A stretch of DNA of 8,954 bases from Flavobacteriales bacterium (GTDB lineage: Bacteria; Bacteroidota; Bacteroidia; Flavobacteriales_E; Vicingaceae), in assembly GCA_016763135.1 (NCBI GenBank), contig JAESUI010000059.1:1-8954 (forward strand), written 5' to 3'. The notes beneath the pieces are model-generated. The model saw only the letters and a list, made by a program, of their open reading frames with translations. It did not search any database and was not told where the DNA came from. Each line of letters starts with the position of its first letter. The first letter of the stretch is position 1. The translations under genes and the position numbers were made by a program. This document shows, in pieces, positions 1 through 6,751 of this stretch.

Positions 1-1806
1 AAGGTCATCCAGCATCGTGGTCCTGATGCATTAGGGAAATACGAAACTGTTATTAATAATAAAAAAATTGGCTTGGGGCATACGCGCCTCAGCATTTTAG
101 ATTTATCAGAAAAAGGCAATCAACCATTCTCATCGTTAGACAATAAAATTCACCTCATTTACAATGGAGAGGTGTACAATTATTTGGAGTTAAAAGAACA
201 ACATTTAAAAAACGAAATTTTCATTTCCAATACTGATACCGAAGTTATTTTAAAGCTCTACCAACAAAAAGGAATGGGGTTTATTGATTTACTCAATGGT
301 GATTTTTCCATTGCCATTTTAGATGAAAATGAAAACAAGTTTTTTTTAATTAGAGATAGAGCTGGAGTAAAACCTTTGTACTTTTCAACTCAAAATGATA
401 ACCTGATTTTTGGTTCAGAAATCAAGTCCATTTTAAAAGCTGGTGTTAAAGCAGAACTGGCTACAGAGAACTTGCAAAAATATTTTGTGTTTAAATATTC
501 TCCAGCCAACGAAACCTTGTTCAAAAACATTAATCGTTTGCAAGCGGCTCATTTTGCGGAATACGATTTAAATAATGCTACGTTTCAAATTAAAAAGTAT
601 TGGGAACCTAAGCAAGATAAATACCAAGGAATCACTTACCAAGAGGCACAAGATGAAATAAAGATTTTATTGCAAGATGCTACGGAAAAACGATTGATAG
701 CTGATGTGCCTGTTGGTACGTTTTTATCAGGCGGATTAGATTCTTCCATTATTGCATCTTTCCTAAAAGATAAAGAGAACATTAATCATTATTGTGCCAG
801 CAAAGAAGCTAAAGACATTAAAAAAGAAGGTACTACTTCTGATTTTCATTATGCACAACAACTCGCTCAGGAGTGGAACTTAAACATGACCGAAATTCCT
901 ATAGGAAGTGATAACACCAATTTGGAGCAAATTAGAAACACCATTAAATACGGTGATGATTTAATTGCTGATGGTTCTCAAATCCCTTCTTTTTTAATTA
1001 CACAACAAGCTGCCAAACAATCTAAAGTAATATTAAGTGGAATGGGTGCAGATGAATTGTTTCTGGGTTACGCTGGGCACCAAATGACCATGCTTGATGG
1101 TTGGATGAGCAAAATGCCTTTGTCTAATGCCATGGCTAAAATGGGATTTTCGCTGGATCAAGGAAAAGGAAAATTTAAAGCATTTAGAAGGTATTTACAC
1201 AAGCTGGGTAAATATTATCAATACCCTAATTACAAATTTGGTTTGTACACCATAGTGGGCGATTATGAAAATTCTTTATCTGTATTTAACGGAGACAAAG
1301 AAAATACTACAGAGTTTTTAAGCAATTACTTTCCTGAAGGAGCCAATCCTTACGAGTGTTTTAAACGTTTTGAGTACGAGAATTTCTTGCAAAAAAATGT
1401 ATCTTATTTAGATCGCATGACCATGGCAAACTCAGTAGAAGGAAGAGTGCCTTTCTTGGATCATCGCATCATCGAATTTGCTCATTCTATCCCAAGAAAA
1501 TACAAATTGAGCAACAAAGGAAAAACCAAAGTGGTACTTAAAGATGCCTTTAAAAACGATTTACCAAATTACGTAACCAACAGACGTAAAGCGGGTTTCG
1601 GAATGCCACTCAGAAGTATTTTTAGTTCAGAAGAAAAAATTAATGAACTCCTGGATAGAGATTTATTCAATAGCATTGAAGGTTTTTCATTAACAGATAT
1701 TGAAAAAAATATACAAGCACATTTATCAGGAAGAGAAGATAACTCTGCATTGATTTATGCACTTATTTCTTTTCAAGAATGGTATAAAATGTATATAAAT
1801 CATTAG
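1..1806 (+). CDS. Asparagine synthase-type glutamine amidotransferase, 5' partial
   Basis: This is a class II glutamine amidotransferase fused to an ATP-dependent asparagine synthetase domain. It hydrolyses glutamine, channels the ammonia and amidates an adenylated carboxylate. The frame is open from base 1, and the first visible residues include HRGPD (residues 5-9 of the visible part), so the start and the catalytic Cys2 of MCGIxG lie upstream, probably about 25-30 codons away. The TTG at 73 is internal. Glutaminase marks are GHTRLS (26-31) and YNGEVYN (54-60). The synthetase half has the ATP-pyrophosphatase loop SGGLDSS (243-249), a GMGADELFLGY motif, a DRMTM...EGRVPFLDH stretch and RRKAGFGMP near the C-terminus. 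The 601 visible residues fit the usual length of about 610-640. In polysaccharide loci such enzymes often amidate uronic acids, as proposed for WbpS in O-antigen synthesis, rather than aspartate. The family call is firm; the substrate is inferred from context. Confidence 0.93.
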   Translation, partial: KVIQHRGPDALGKYETVINNKKIGLGHTRLSILDLSEKGNQPFSSLDNKIHLIYNGEVYNYLELKEQHLKNEIFISNTDTEVILKLYQQKGMGFIDLLNGDFSIAILDENENKFFLIRDRAGVKPLYFSTQNDNLIFGSEIKSILKAGVKAELATENLQKYFVFKYSPANETLFKNINRLQAAHFAEYDLNNATFQIKKYWEPKQDKYQGITYQEAQDEIKILLQDATEKRLIADVPVGTFLSGGLDSSIIASFLKDKENINHYCASKEAKDIKKEGTTSDFHYAQQLAQEWNLNMTEIPIGSDNTNLEQIRNTIKYGDDLIADGSQIPSFLITQQAAKQSKVILSGMGADELFLGYAGHQMTMLDGWMSKMPLSNAMAKMGFSLDQGKGKFKAFRRYLHKLGKYYQYPNYKFGLYTIVGDYENSLSVFNGDKENTTEFLSNYFPEGANPYECFKRFEYENFLQKNVSYLDRMTMANSVEGRVPFLDHRIIEFAHSIPRKYKLSNKGKTKVVLKDAFKNDLPNYVTNRRKAGFGMPLRSIFSSEEKINELLDRDLFNSIEGFSLTDIEKNIQAHLSGREDNSALIYALISFQEWYKMYINH

Positions 1807-1812
1807 AATGGT

Positions 1813-1820
1813 TACCTTTG
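1813..1820 (+). promoter_or_regulatory. Bacteroidota-type -7 promoter element TACCTTTG
   Basis: TACCTTTG matches every fixed position of the Bacteroidota sigma-ABfr -7 consensus TAnnTTTG. It sits in the 36-base gap after the amidotransferase stop and 22 bases before the ATG at 1843, which would give a leader of about 15 bases. No clear -33 TTG box lies at the expected distance upstream, so it may be weak. It would drive the four-gene operon 1843-6681 separately from any read-through from upstream. Confidence 0.5.
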
Positions 1821-1842
1821 TTCAACAAGGGATTTAAGCAAT

Positions 1843-3948
1843 ATGGAGCAACTCACACAGGTTTTAAAAGACGGACACATGGAATTACTGGAAGTGCCAT
1901 TTCCAGCCTTAGGAAAAGGACAAGTAATGGTAAGGAACCATTATTCCGTAATTAGTGCAGGTACCGAAGGAAAAACAGTTAAGGATGCCCGTTTGAGTTA
2001 TATCGGTAAAGCAAAATCACGACAAGAAGAAGTAAAGAAAGTCATTACAGCAGCCAAAACACATGGCGTAATGAAAACCTATAAAATGGTAATGAATAAG
2101 CTGGAATCTCCTAATCCTTTAGGATACAGCTGCGCAGGAGAAGTGATGGAAGTGGCAGATGACATTAAACACCTAAAAGTAGGCGATTTTGTAGCTTGTG
2201 GTGGTCAAACTGCCAACCACTCTGAAGTGGTAGTAGTTCCCAAAAACTTATGTGTAAAAATTAATAATCCTGAAATAGTAAAGAGTGCTGCTTTTACAAC
2301 AATTGGAGCCATTGCCATGCAAGGAGTTAGACAGGCAGAAGTGAGTTTGGGCGAAAGTTCAGTGGTAATTGGATTAGGAATAGTTGGGCAATTAACGCTT
2401 CAGTTATTAGTTGCAGCAGGAGTGAATGCCATTGGTTTAGACATTGATCAAAACCAAGTAGACCTTGCCAAAAAGAATGGATTAAAACACGCTTACAATT
2501 CTTCTGAAGAAGGAATAGAGAATGTAATTGAACAGATAACCAATGGTTTTGGTGCAGATTCAGTGATTATTACTGCGGGAACTTCTTCGTTAGAACCAAT
2601 AAATTTTGCTGGAGTGATTGCTCGAAAAAAAGCAAAAGTAGTTATCGTTGGTGCAGTTCCAACAGGTTTTGATAGAGGGAATTACTTTAAAAAAGAATTG
2701 GATTTGAGAATGTCTACCTCTTATGGTCCCGGCAGATACGATAACGATTACGAACAAAAAGGAATCGACTACCCAATTGGACATGTACGCTGGACGGAGA
2801 ACCGCAACATGCAAGCTTTTGTGGAATTAATAGAAGCAGGGAAATTGGATATAGAAGCATTGATGAGTCATCAGTTTGGCTTTGATAAAGCCAAAGATGC
2901 CTTTCAATTAATTGTAGATAGAACAGAACATTTATGCGGTATTGTATTGGAATATGATACCACCAAAGAGCTAAAAAGAAATGTGCAAATCAATGCTAAA
3001 AAATACAATGCAGCTGATGTAAACATTGGTTTTATTGGTGCAGGATCGTTTGCTCAGAATTTTTTACTCCCTAATTTAGCAGCAGAAAATTTAATTAATG
3101 TTGCCACAGCTAGAGCAACAACAGCAAGAAATGTAGCCGATAAGTTTGGTTTTGATAATTGTACTGGTGATGCAGATGGAGTGATTAATAATGAATCCAT
3201 TAACACTATTTTTATTGCTACTCCACATCACTTACACGCCAACTATGTAATAAAAGCATTACAAGCCAATAAGAATGTTTTTGTAGAAAAACCATTGTGT
3301 TTAACCAAAGAAGAATTGGAAGAAGTGAAGGAAGCTGAGAGTAACTCTAACGGACAAGTAATGGTAGGTTTTAACAGAAGGTTTTCTCCCCAAATAATTG
3401 CCCTAAAAAAGGAACTCAATGACAGTTTACCTAAAGCTATAAACTACAGAATTAATGCTGGGAAATTGCCAGCAGATCATTGGACACAAGACCCTAAAAT
3501 AGGTGGGGGAAGAATTATTGGAGAAGCTTGTCACTTTATTGATTTATGTTCTTTTATAGCTGGTTCGCCAATCACTAATGTAGCAGCCAATGCATTAAAA
3601 GATGCCAATGGTTTAAACGATACGGTAAGCATAAGTTTAGCTTTTGAAAATGGAAGTGTAGCAAGTATATCTTACTTTTCTAACGGAAGTAAAAAATTAA
3701 ATAAAGAATATTTAGAGGTTTTTTGTGGTGAAAAAGCTGTTGTTATTGATGATTATAAATCAATCGATATCTTGAGTGCCGATCAGAAAAAATCAAAAAG
3801 TTCAGCTCAAGATAAAGGACACTCCAAAGAAGTAGAGTTGTTTATTAATGCAATTAAAAACGGAGAACAGTTGCCGATTTCATTTCAAGAATGCTACAAC
3901 TCTACCAAAGCAACATTTGATGTATTGGATAAAATTAAAGGAGCATAA
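1843..3948 (+). CDS. Bi-domain oxidoreductase (MDR dehydrogenase fused to Gfo/Idh/MocA)
   Basis: This 701-residue protein joins two NAD(P)-dependent dehydrogenases. Residues 1 to about 375 are a medium-chain dehydrogenase: a GroES-like part, then a Rossmann domain with GLGIVG at 177-182. Residues about 393-700 are a Gfo/Idh/MocA enzyme with the nucleotide loop GAGSFA (399-404), the EKPL motif (482-485, catalytic-type Lys483) and GEACHFID (560-567, His564). In the first half, the place where zinc alcohol dehydrogenases carry the catalytic zinc Cys reads ISAGTEG (37-43) with no Cys, and no four-Cys structural zinc cluster is visible, so this half is probably zinc-free. Proteins of this architecture and length occur in polysaccharide loci, often near asparagine synthase-like and heparinase-like genes, and their substrate is not established to my knowledge. 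ATG 1843 follows the promoter-like element and gives a standard N-terminus. It begins the tight operon. Confidence 0.92.
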   Translation: MEQLTQVLKDGHMELLEVPFPALGKGQVMVRNHYSVISAGTEGKTVKDARLSYIGKAKSRQEEVKKVITAAKTHGVMKTYKMVMNKLESPNPLGYSCAGEVMEVADDIKHLKVGDFVACGGQTANHSEVVVVPKNLCVKINNPEIVKSAAFTTIGAIAMQGVRQAEVSLGESSVVIGLGIVGQLTLQLLVAAGVNAIGLDIDQNQVDLAKKNGLKHAYNSSEEGIENVIEQITNGFGADSVIITAGTSSLEPINFAGVIARKKAKVVIVGAVPTGFDRGNYFKKELDLRMSTSYGPGRYDNDYEQKGIDYPIGHVRWTENRNMQAFVELIEAGKLDIEALMSHQFGFDKAKDAFQLIVDRTEHLCGIVLEYDTTKELKRNVQINAKKYNAADVNIGFIGAGSFAQNFLLPNLAAENLINVATARATTARNVADKFGFDNCTGDADGVINNESINTIFIATPHHLHANYVIKALQANKNVFVEKPLCLTKEELEEVKEAESNSNGQVMVGFNRRFSPQIIALKKELNDSLPKAINYRINAGKLPADHWTQDPKIGGGRIIGEACHFIDLCSFIAGSPITNVAANALKDANGLNDTVSISLAFENGSVASISYFSNGSKKLNKEYLEVFCGEKAVVIDDYKSIDILSADQKKSKSSAQDKGHSKEVELFINAIKNGEQLPISFQECYNSTKATFDVLDKIKGA
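3937..3943 (+). promoter_or_regulatory. Shine-Dalgarno site AAAGGAG before a GTG start
   Basis: AAAGGAG lies inside the last codons of the oxidoreductase gene, five bases before the GTG at 3949. It is the only well-placed, strong Shine-Dalgarno match I see before a gene in this window. It supports GTG 3949, which directly abuts the preceding TAA, as the true start of the next gene. Confidence 0.6.
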
Positions 3949-5109
3949 GTGGATATTGGAAAATCACTACAGCAACTTCAAACTTATATCGAATCCGAAA
4001 AATTTAAAGGATACGATCCTTACGACACCTTAAATTCACCCATTCCATTTCGCTGGTTAGGTAAATGGGGCCCAGTACTGGCCATTCAGTTTCAGAAAAG
4101 AAATCCATTTAACATTCGTGCTCTTTTGGGAATTAAAAAGGATTACAACCCAAAAGCTATGGGATTGTTTTTGCATGCTTATTCACTTCAATACCAACAA
4201 GATAAAAAAGAAGAAACACTTCAGAAAATGGAATTCTTCGTCAATTGGTTGTTAGAAAATAGAAGTAAAGGTTATGATGATTATTGTTGGGGCTATAATT
4301 TTGATTGGGCGAGTCCCGTAAAGTTTTTACCTAAATTTTCACCAACAATTGTAGTCAGCGGTTTTATTGCCAAAGGAATTTTTGAATATTATCAAGCCAC
4401 ACAAAATCAAAAAGCTGCTGAAGTATTAGAAAGTATAGGAAACTTTGCTGAGCATCAATTGGCTTGGACTAAAAATGAAAAAGGATACTGTGTGAGTTAC
4501 AGTACCAAAGAAGTAGATTGTTGCTACAACGCAAACATGTTGGGAGCTGAACTTTATGCAAGATTGTTCTCAATTACCAATGATGATAAGTATAAGGAAC
4601 TTGCCTGTAAAATGACTGATTTTACTATAGCTTATCAGAAAGAATCAGGTCTTTGGAATTATAGTATAAATATAAAAACAGGTAAAGAACGCACTCAAAT
4701 AGATTTCCACCAAGGCTATGTATTGGATTCTATCCATTATGTGATTAAATATGCAGGAGAAAATGAGGCTTATAAAAATGCATTAAAAAAAGGAACAGCA
4801 TATTATTTTAAGCATCAGTTTAAACCAAACGGTCAATCGATATTTAGAGTTCCTAAAGATTATCCTGTGGAAATTCATAACCAATCACAAGGAATTATTT
4901 CTTTAACAAGATTGGCCTATTTATCTGAGGATTACGCCCCTTTTGCAGTTGCTATTGCTAAATGGACAGTTGAGAACATGCAAAACAAAAAAGGCTATTT
5001 TTATTATAAAAAGTATCCAATGTACACCATCAAAACACCATTTATGCGTTGGAGCGAAGCATGGATGTTGTTGGCATTAACAGAGTTAAAAATAGCGAGT
5101 AATGGATAA
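3949..5109 (+). CDS. Putative alpha/alpha-toroid (six-hairpin-like) carbohydrate-active protein
   Basis: This is a 386-residue cytosolic protein with no signal peptide or membrane segment. Its pattern is repeated amphipathic helices separated by aromatic-rich loops, typical of the alpha/alpha-toroid fold shared by six-hairpin glycosidases, heparinase-type lyases and some epimerases. Landmarks are DPYDTLNSP (23-31), CWGYNFDW (113-120), DFHQGY (252-257), an HNQSQG segment, and a C-terminal RWSEAWML helix. Homologues in Bacteroidota polysaccharide loci are, as I recall, often left hypothetical or carry an unrelated label such as delta-aminolevulinic acid dehydratase; I see nothing here that supports that name. 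It starts with GTG abutting the previous stop codon, behind a good ribosome binding site, and overlaps the next gene by 8 bases, so it is co-translated with the sugar-modifying enzymes. It could be a lyase, hydrolase, isomerase or epimerase acting on a glycan precursor. The fold call is moderately sure and the function unknown. Confidence 0.75.
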   Translation: MDIGKSLQQLQTYIESEKFKGYDPYDTLNSPIPFRWLGKWGPVLAIQFQKRNPFNIRALLGIKKDYNPKAMGLFLHAYSLQYQQDKKEETLQKMEFFVNWLLENRSKGYDDYCWGYNFDWASPVKFLPKFSPTIVVSGFIAKGIFEYYQATQNQKAAEVLESIGNFAEHQLAWTKNEKGYCVSYSTKEVDCCYNANMLGAELYARLFSITNDDKYKELACKMTDFTIAYQKESGLWNYSINIKTGKERTQIDFHQGYVLDSIHYVIKYAGENEAYKNALKKGTAYYFKHQFKPNGQSIFRVPKDYPVEIHNQSQGIISLTRLAYLSEDYAPFAVAIAKWTVENMQNKKGYFYYKKYPMYTIKTPFMRWSEAWMLLALTELKIASNG

Positions 5110-5860
5110 GGATTTTACCCTACATAAATACGAGCAATTTTTAAAAGCGGCTTTAGCAGCAGGATATGAATTAACATCCTACCAAAATTATTTGGCAAAT
5201 GATTATGAAAAGGTGTTGATATTAAGACATGATGTAGACAAAAGACCTCAGAACTCCTTAAGAACTGCTCAGTTACAGCATGAGCTTGGAGTAATTGGAA
5301 CCTATTATTTTAGAGCAGTTCCAGAAAGTTTTGATGTTGAGGTAATTCAACAAATTGAGGCCTTGGGGCATGAAATAGGTTACCATTATGAAGATCTAGC
5401 CATTTGCAAAGGCGATTCTAAAAAAGCCATTGTGCATTTTGAGAAATGGTTAGAAAAACTTAGAAAATATTATCCAGTAAAAACTGTTTGCATGCATGGT
5501 AGTCCATTATCAAAATATGACAATAGATTATTGTGGGATAATTACAATTATCGAGATTATGGTATAATTGCAGAGCCTTATTTTGATATTGATTTTGATA
5601 ACGTTTTTTACATTACCGATACGGGCAGAAAGTGGGATGGAGGTAGTGTTAGTGTGAGAGATAAAGTGAAATCAAAATTCAATTTATCATTTCATAGCAC
5701 TGATGAATTAATTGCAGCTTTTGAAAATGGACAACTGCCTAATCAAATCATGCAAAATATTCATCCTCAACGTTGGTCGAATGATAGTATGGAGTGGATT
5801 CAAGAATTACTTTCTCAACGATTAAAAAACAGCATTAAAAAAGCCATCTTTGTCAAGTGA
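5102..5860 (+). CDS. Polysaccharide deacetylase (NodB/CE4-like) family protein
   Basis: This 252-residue protein belongs to the divergent polysaccharide deacetylase family, metal-dependent hydrolases that remove acyl groups (acetyl or formyl) from amino sugars or related amides. Motif 1 reads RHDVD (42-46) in place of the classic TFDDG, with Asp44 and Asp46 as the likely base and metal ligand. Motif 2 is GHEIGYHYED (89-98), with His95 where the first metal His is expected but without the second His of the usual HxxxH. CMHGSP (130-135) and IHPQRW (220-225, His221) are in the positions of the later motifs. This pattern is typical of a cytosolic RHDVD subgroup rather than of secreted chitin or peptidoglycan deacetylases, and there is no signal peptide. 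The ATG at 5102 overlaps the preceding gene by 8 bases. The last 4 bases (GTGA) overlap the formyltransferase start, so a coupled acylation and deacylation role is plausible but unproven. Confidence 0.85.
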   Translation: MDKDFTLHKYEQFLKAALAAGYELTSYQNYLANDYEKVLILRHDVDKRPQNSLRTAQLQHELGVIGTYYFRAVPESFDVEVIQQIEALGHEIGYHYEDLAICKGDSKKAIVHFEKWLEKLRKYYPVKTVCMHGSPLSKYDNRLLWDNYNYRDYGIIAEPYFDIDFDNVFYITDTGRKWDGGSVSVRDKVKSKFNLSFHSTDELIAAFENGQLPNQIMQNIHPQRWSNDSMEWIQELLSQRLKNSIKKAIFVK

Positions 5861-6681
5861 AAAAGTTGAATGTTTTTATCATATCACAAGAAGAACCCTT
5901 TTACATTCCTAAAGTAATAAGGTATTTGGCCCAGCATCAAAATGATAAATTTCAAATAGTTGGTGCTACACGTTTGCAACCACATCGAAAAAACAAAACG
6001 ATGAAAGACTGGTTGTTAGAGCGGACTCAAATCTATACTTACTGGGAGTTATTTATTACTACCTGCTTTTTTGTTTATTGTAAAGTTTGGTATAAATTAT
6101 TGAGCAAGTTCGGTGTTTACAATCCTTACTCGGTAAAAAGTGTTTATTACAAACACAAGATTAATGAAGTACTAACCAATGATATTAATTCTGCCGAATA
6201 TTTAGAGCAATTAAAAAAACTAGAGATTGATGTGATTTTGTCTATATCTCCTCCACAATTATTTGGCAAAGCATTATTGGAATTGCCTAAGTTAGCCTGT
6301 TTAAATGCTCATGGAACGCTCTTACCCAGACATAGAGGTGTTTTTGGCAGTTGGTGGATGTTGTATCAAGGAGATCAAGAAATTGGCACCACTATCCACA
6401 CTATGGTGGATAAATTAGATGCAGGAGAAATTGTTTGGCAAAAAGAAATACCGATGCCTACCAAAGCCACTCAATACACAATAGCTTATTATACTAAAAA
6501 AATAATGGCAGAAGGGCTGGTAGAGACGCTCAATAGTAGAGAATTAAAAACCTTATCATCTCCATATACAGAAAGCTACCACAGAGCTCCATCCAAACAA
6601 GAAGGGAAAGACTTTCATAAAAGAGGGTTAAGAGTAGTTACCTTTGCTAACGCAAAATTGACCTTGTCCAAAAGTTTTTAA
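5857..6681 (+). CDS. Methionyl-tRNA formyltransferase-like sugar formyltransferase
   Basis: This 274-residue protein is a folate-dependent formyltransferase-family enzyme, which would move the formyl group of N10-formyltetrahydrofolate to an amine. The catalytic core is recognisable: LNAHGTLLPRHRG carries Asn150 and His152, and LDAG carries Asp188. The 38-residue spacing from Asn to Asp equals that of Fmt and ArnA, so the Asn-His-Asp triad is complete. The protein is shorter than Fmt (about 315) and lacks an obvious tRNA-binding C-terminal domain, which favours a small-molecule or sugar substrate. An aromatic, hydrophobic stretch at about 59-82 sits in the N-terminal half and may mediate membrane contact. 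The start is GTG at 5857, overlapping the previous stop as GTGA. No in-frame ATG lies nearby, and MKKLNVFII from GTG is a good first beta strand. Relatives include enzymes making N-formylated dideoxyamino sugars, and ArnA. The family call is firm; the acceptor is unknown. Confidence 0.86.
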   Translation: MKKLNVFIISQEEPFYIPKVIRYLAQHQNDKFQIVGATRLQPHRKNKTMKDWLLERTQIYTYWELFITTCFFVYCKVWYKLLSKFGVYNPYSVKSVYYKHKINEVLTNDINSAEYLEQLKKLEIDVILSISPPQLFGKALLELPKLACLNAHGTLLPRHRGVFGSWWMLYQGDQEIGTTIHTMVDKLDAGEIVWQKEIPMPTKATQYTIAYYTKKIMAEGLVETLNSRELKTLSSPYTESYHRAPSKQEGKDFHKRGLRVVTFANAKLTLSKSF

Positions 6682-6751
6682 AAAAGCACGGTTAATTACT
6701 TTCCCTTTGTATCTAAGCAACACAGGCGATTTTTAGTACTATTGTTTGAGC
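6682..6751 (+). promoter_or_regulatory. 70-base intergenic region, possible weak promoter
   Basis: This is the longest non-coding gap in the window. TCCCTTTG at 6702-6709 fits the Bacteroidota -7 element TAnnTTTG except for C in place of the conserved A, about 42 bases before the ATG at 6752. No -33 TTG is seen at a fitting distance. I see no stable hairpin with a T-run that would end the upstream operon. The gap suggests that the next gene may have its own transcription start, but the evidence is thin. Confidence 0.3.

Noticed and set aside
73..1806. TTG at 73 as the start of the amidotransferase
   Set aside because: The frame is open upstream to base 1 and those codons encode the conserved HRGPD motif, so the gene clearly begins before the window.
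2590..2814. Open frame of 74 codons on the - strand
   Set aside because: It lies wholly inside the well-supported oxidoreductase gene, has no recognisable motif, and its composition is explained as an antisense shadow.
3848..4033. Open frame of 61 codons on the + strand across the oxidoreductase/toroid gene junction
   Set aside because: It overlaps the ends of two clearly coding genes in another frame and shows no domain or good start signal.
3949..5109. Naming this protein delta-aminolevulinic acid dehydratase
   Set aside because: None of the haem-pathway enzyme's features (TIM barrel pattern, Schiff-base lysines, zinc cysteine cluster) is visible, and the context is polysaccharide synthesis.
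6734..6741. TAGTACTA, a perfect 8-base palindrome just before the DUF354 gene
   Set aside because: It is too short and AT-rich to call an operator, and no second copy was seen in the other gaps.
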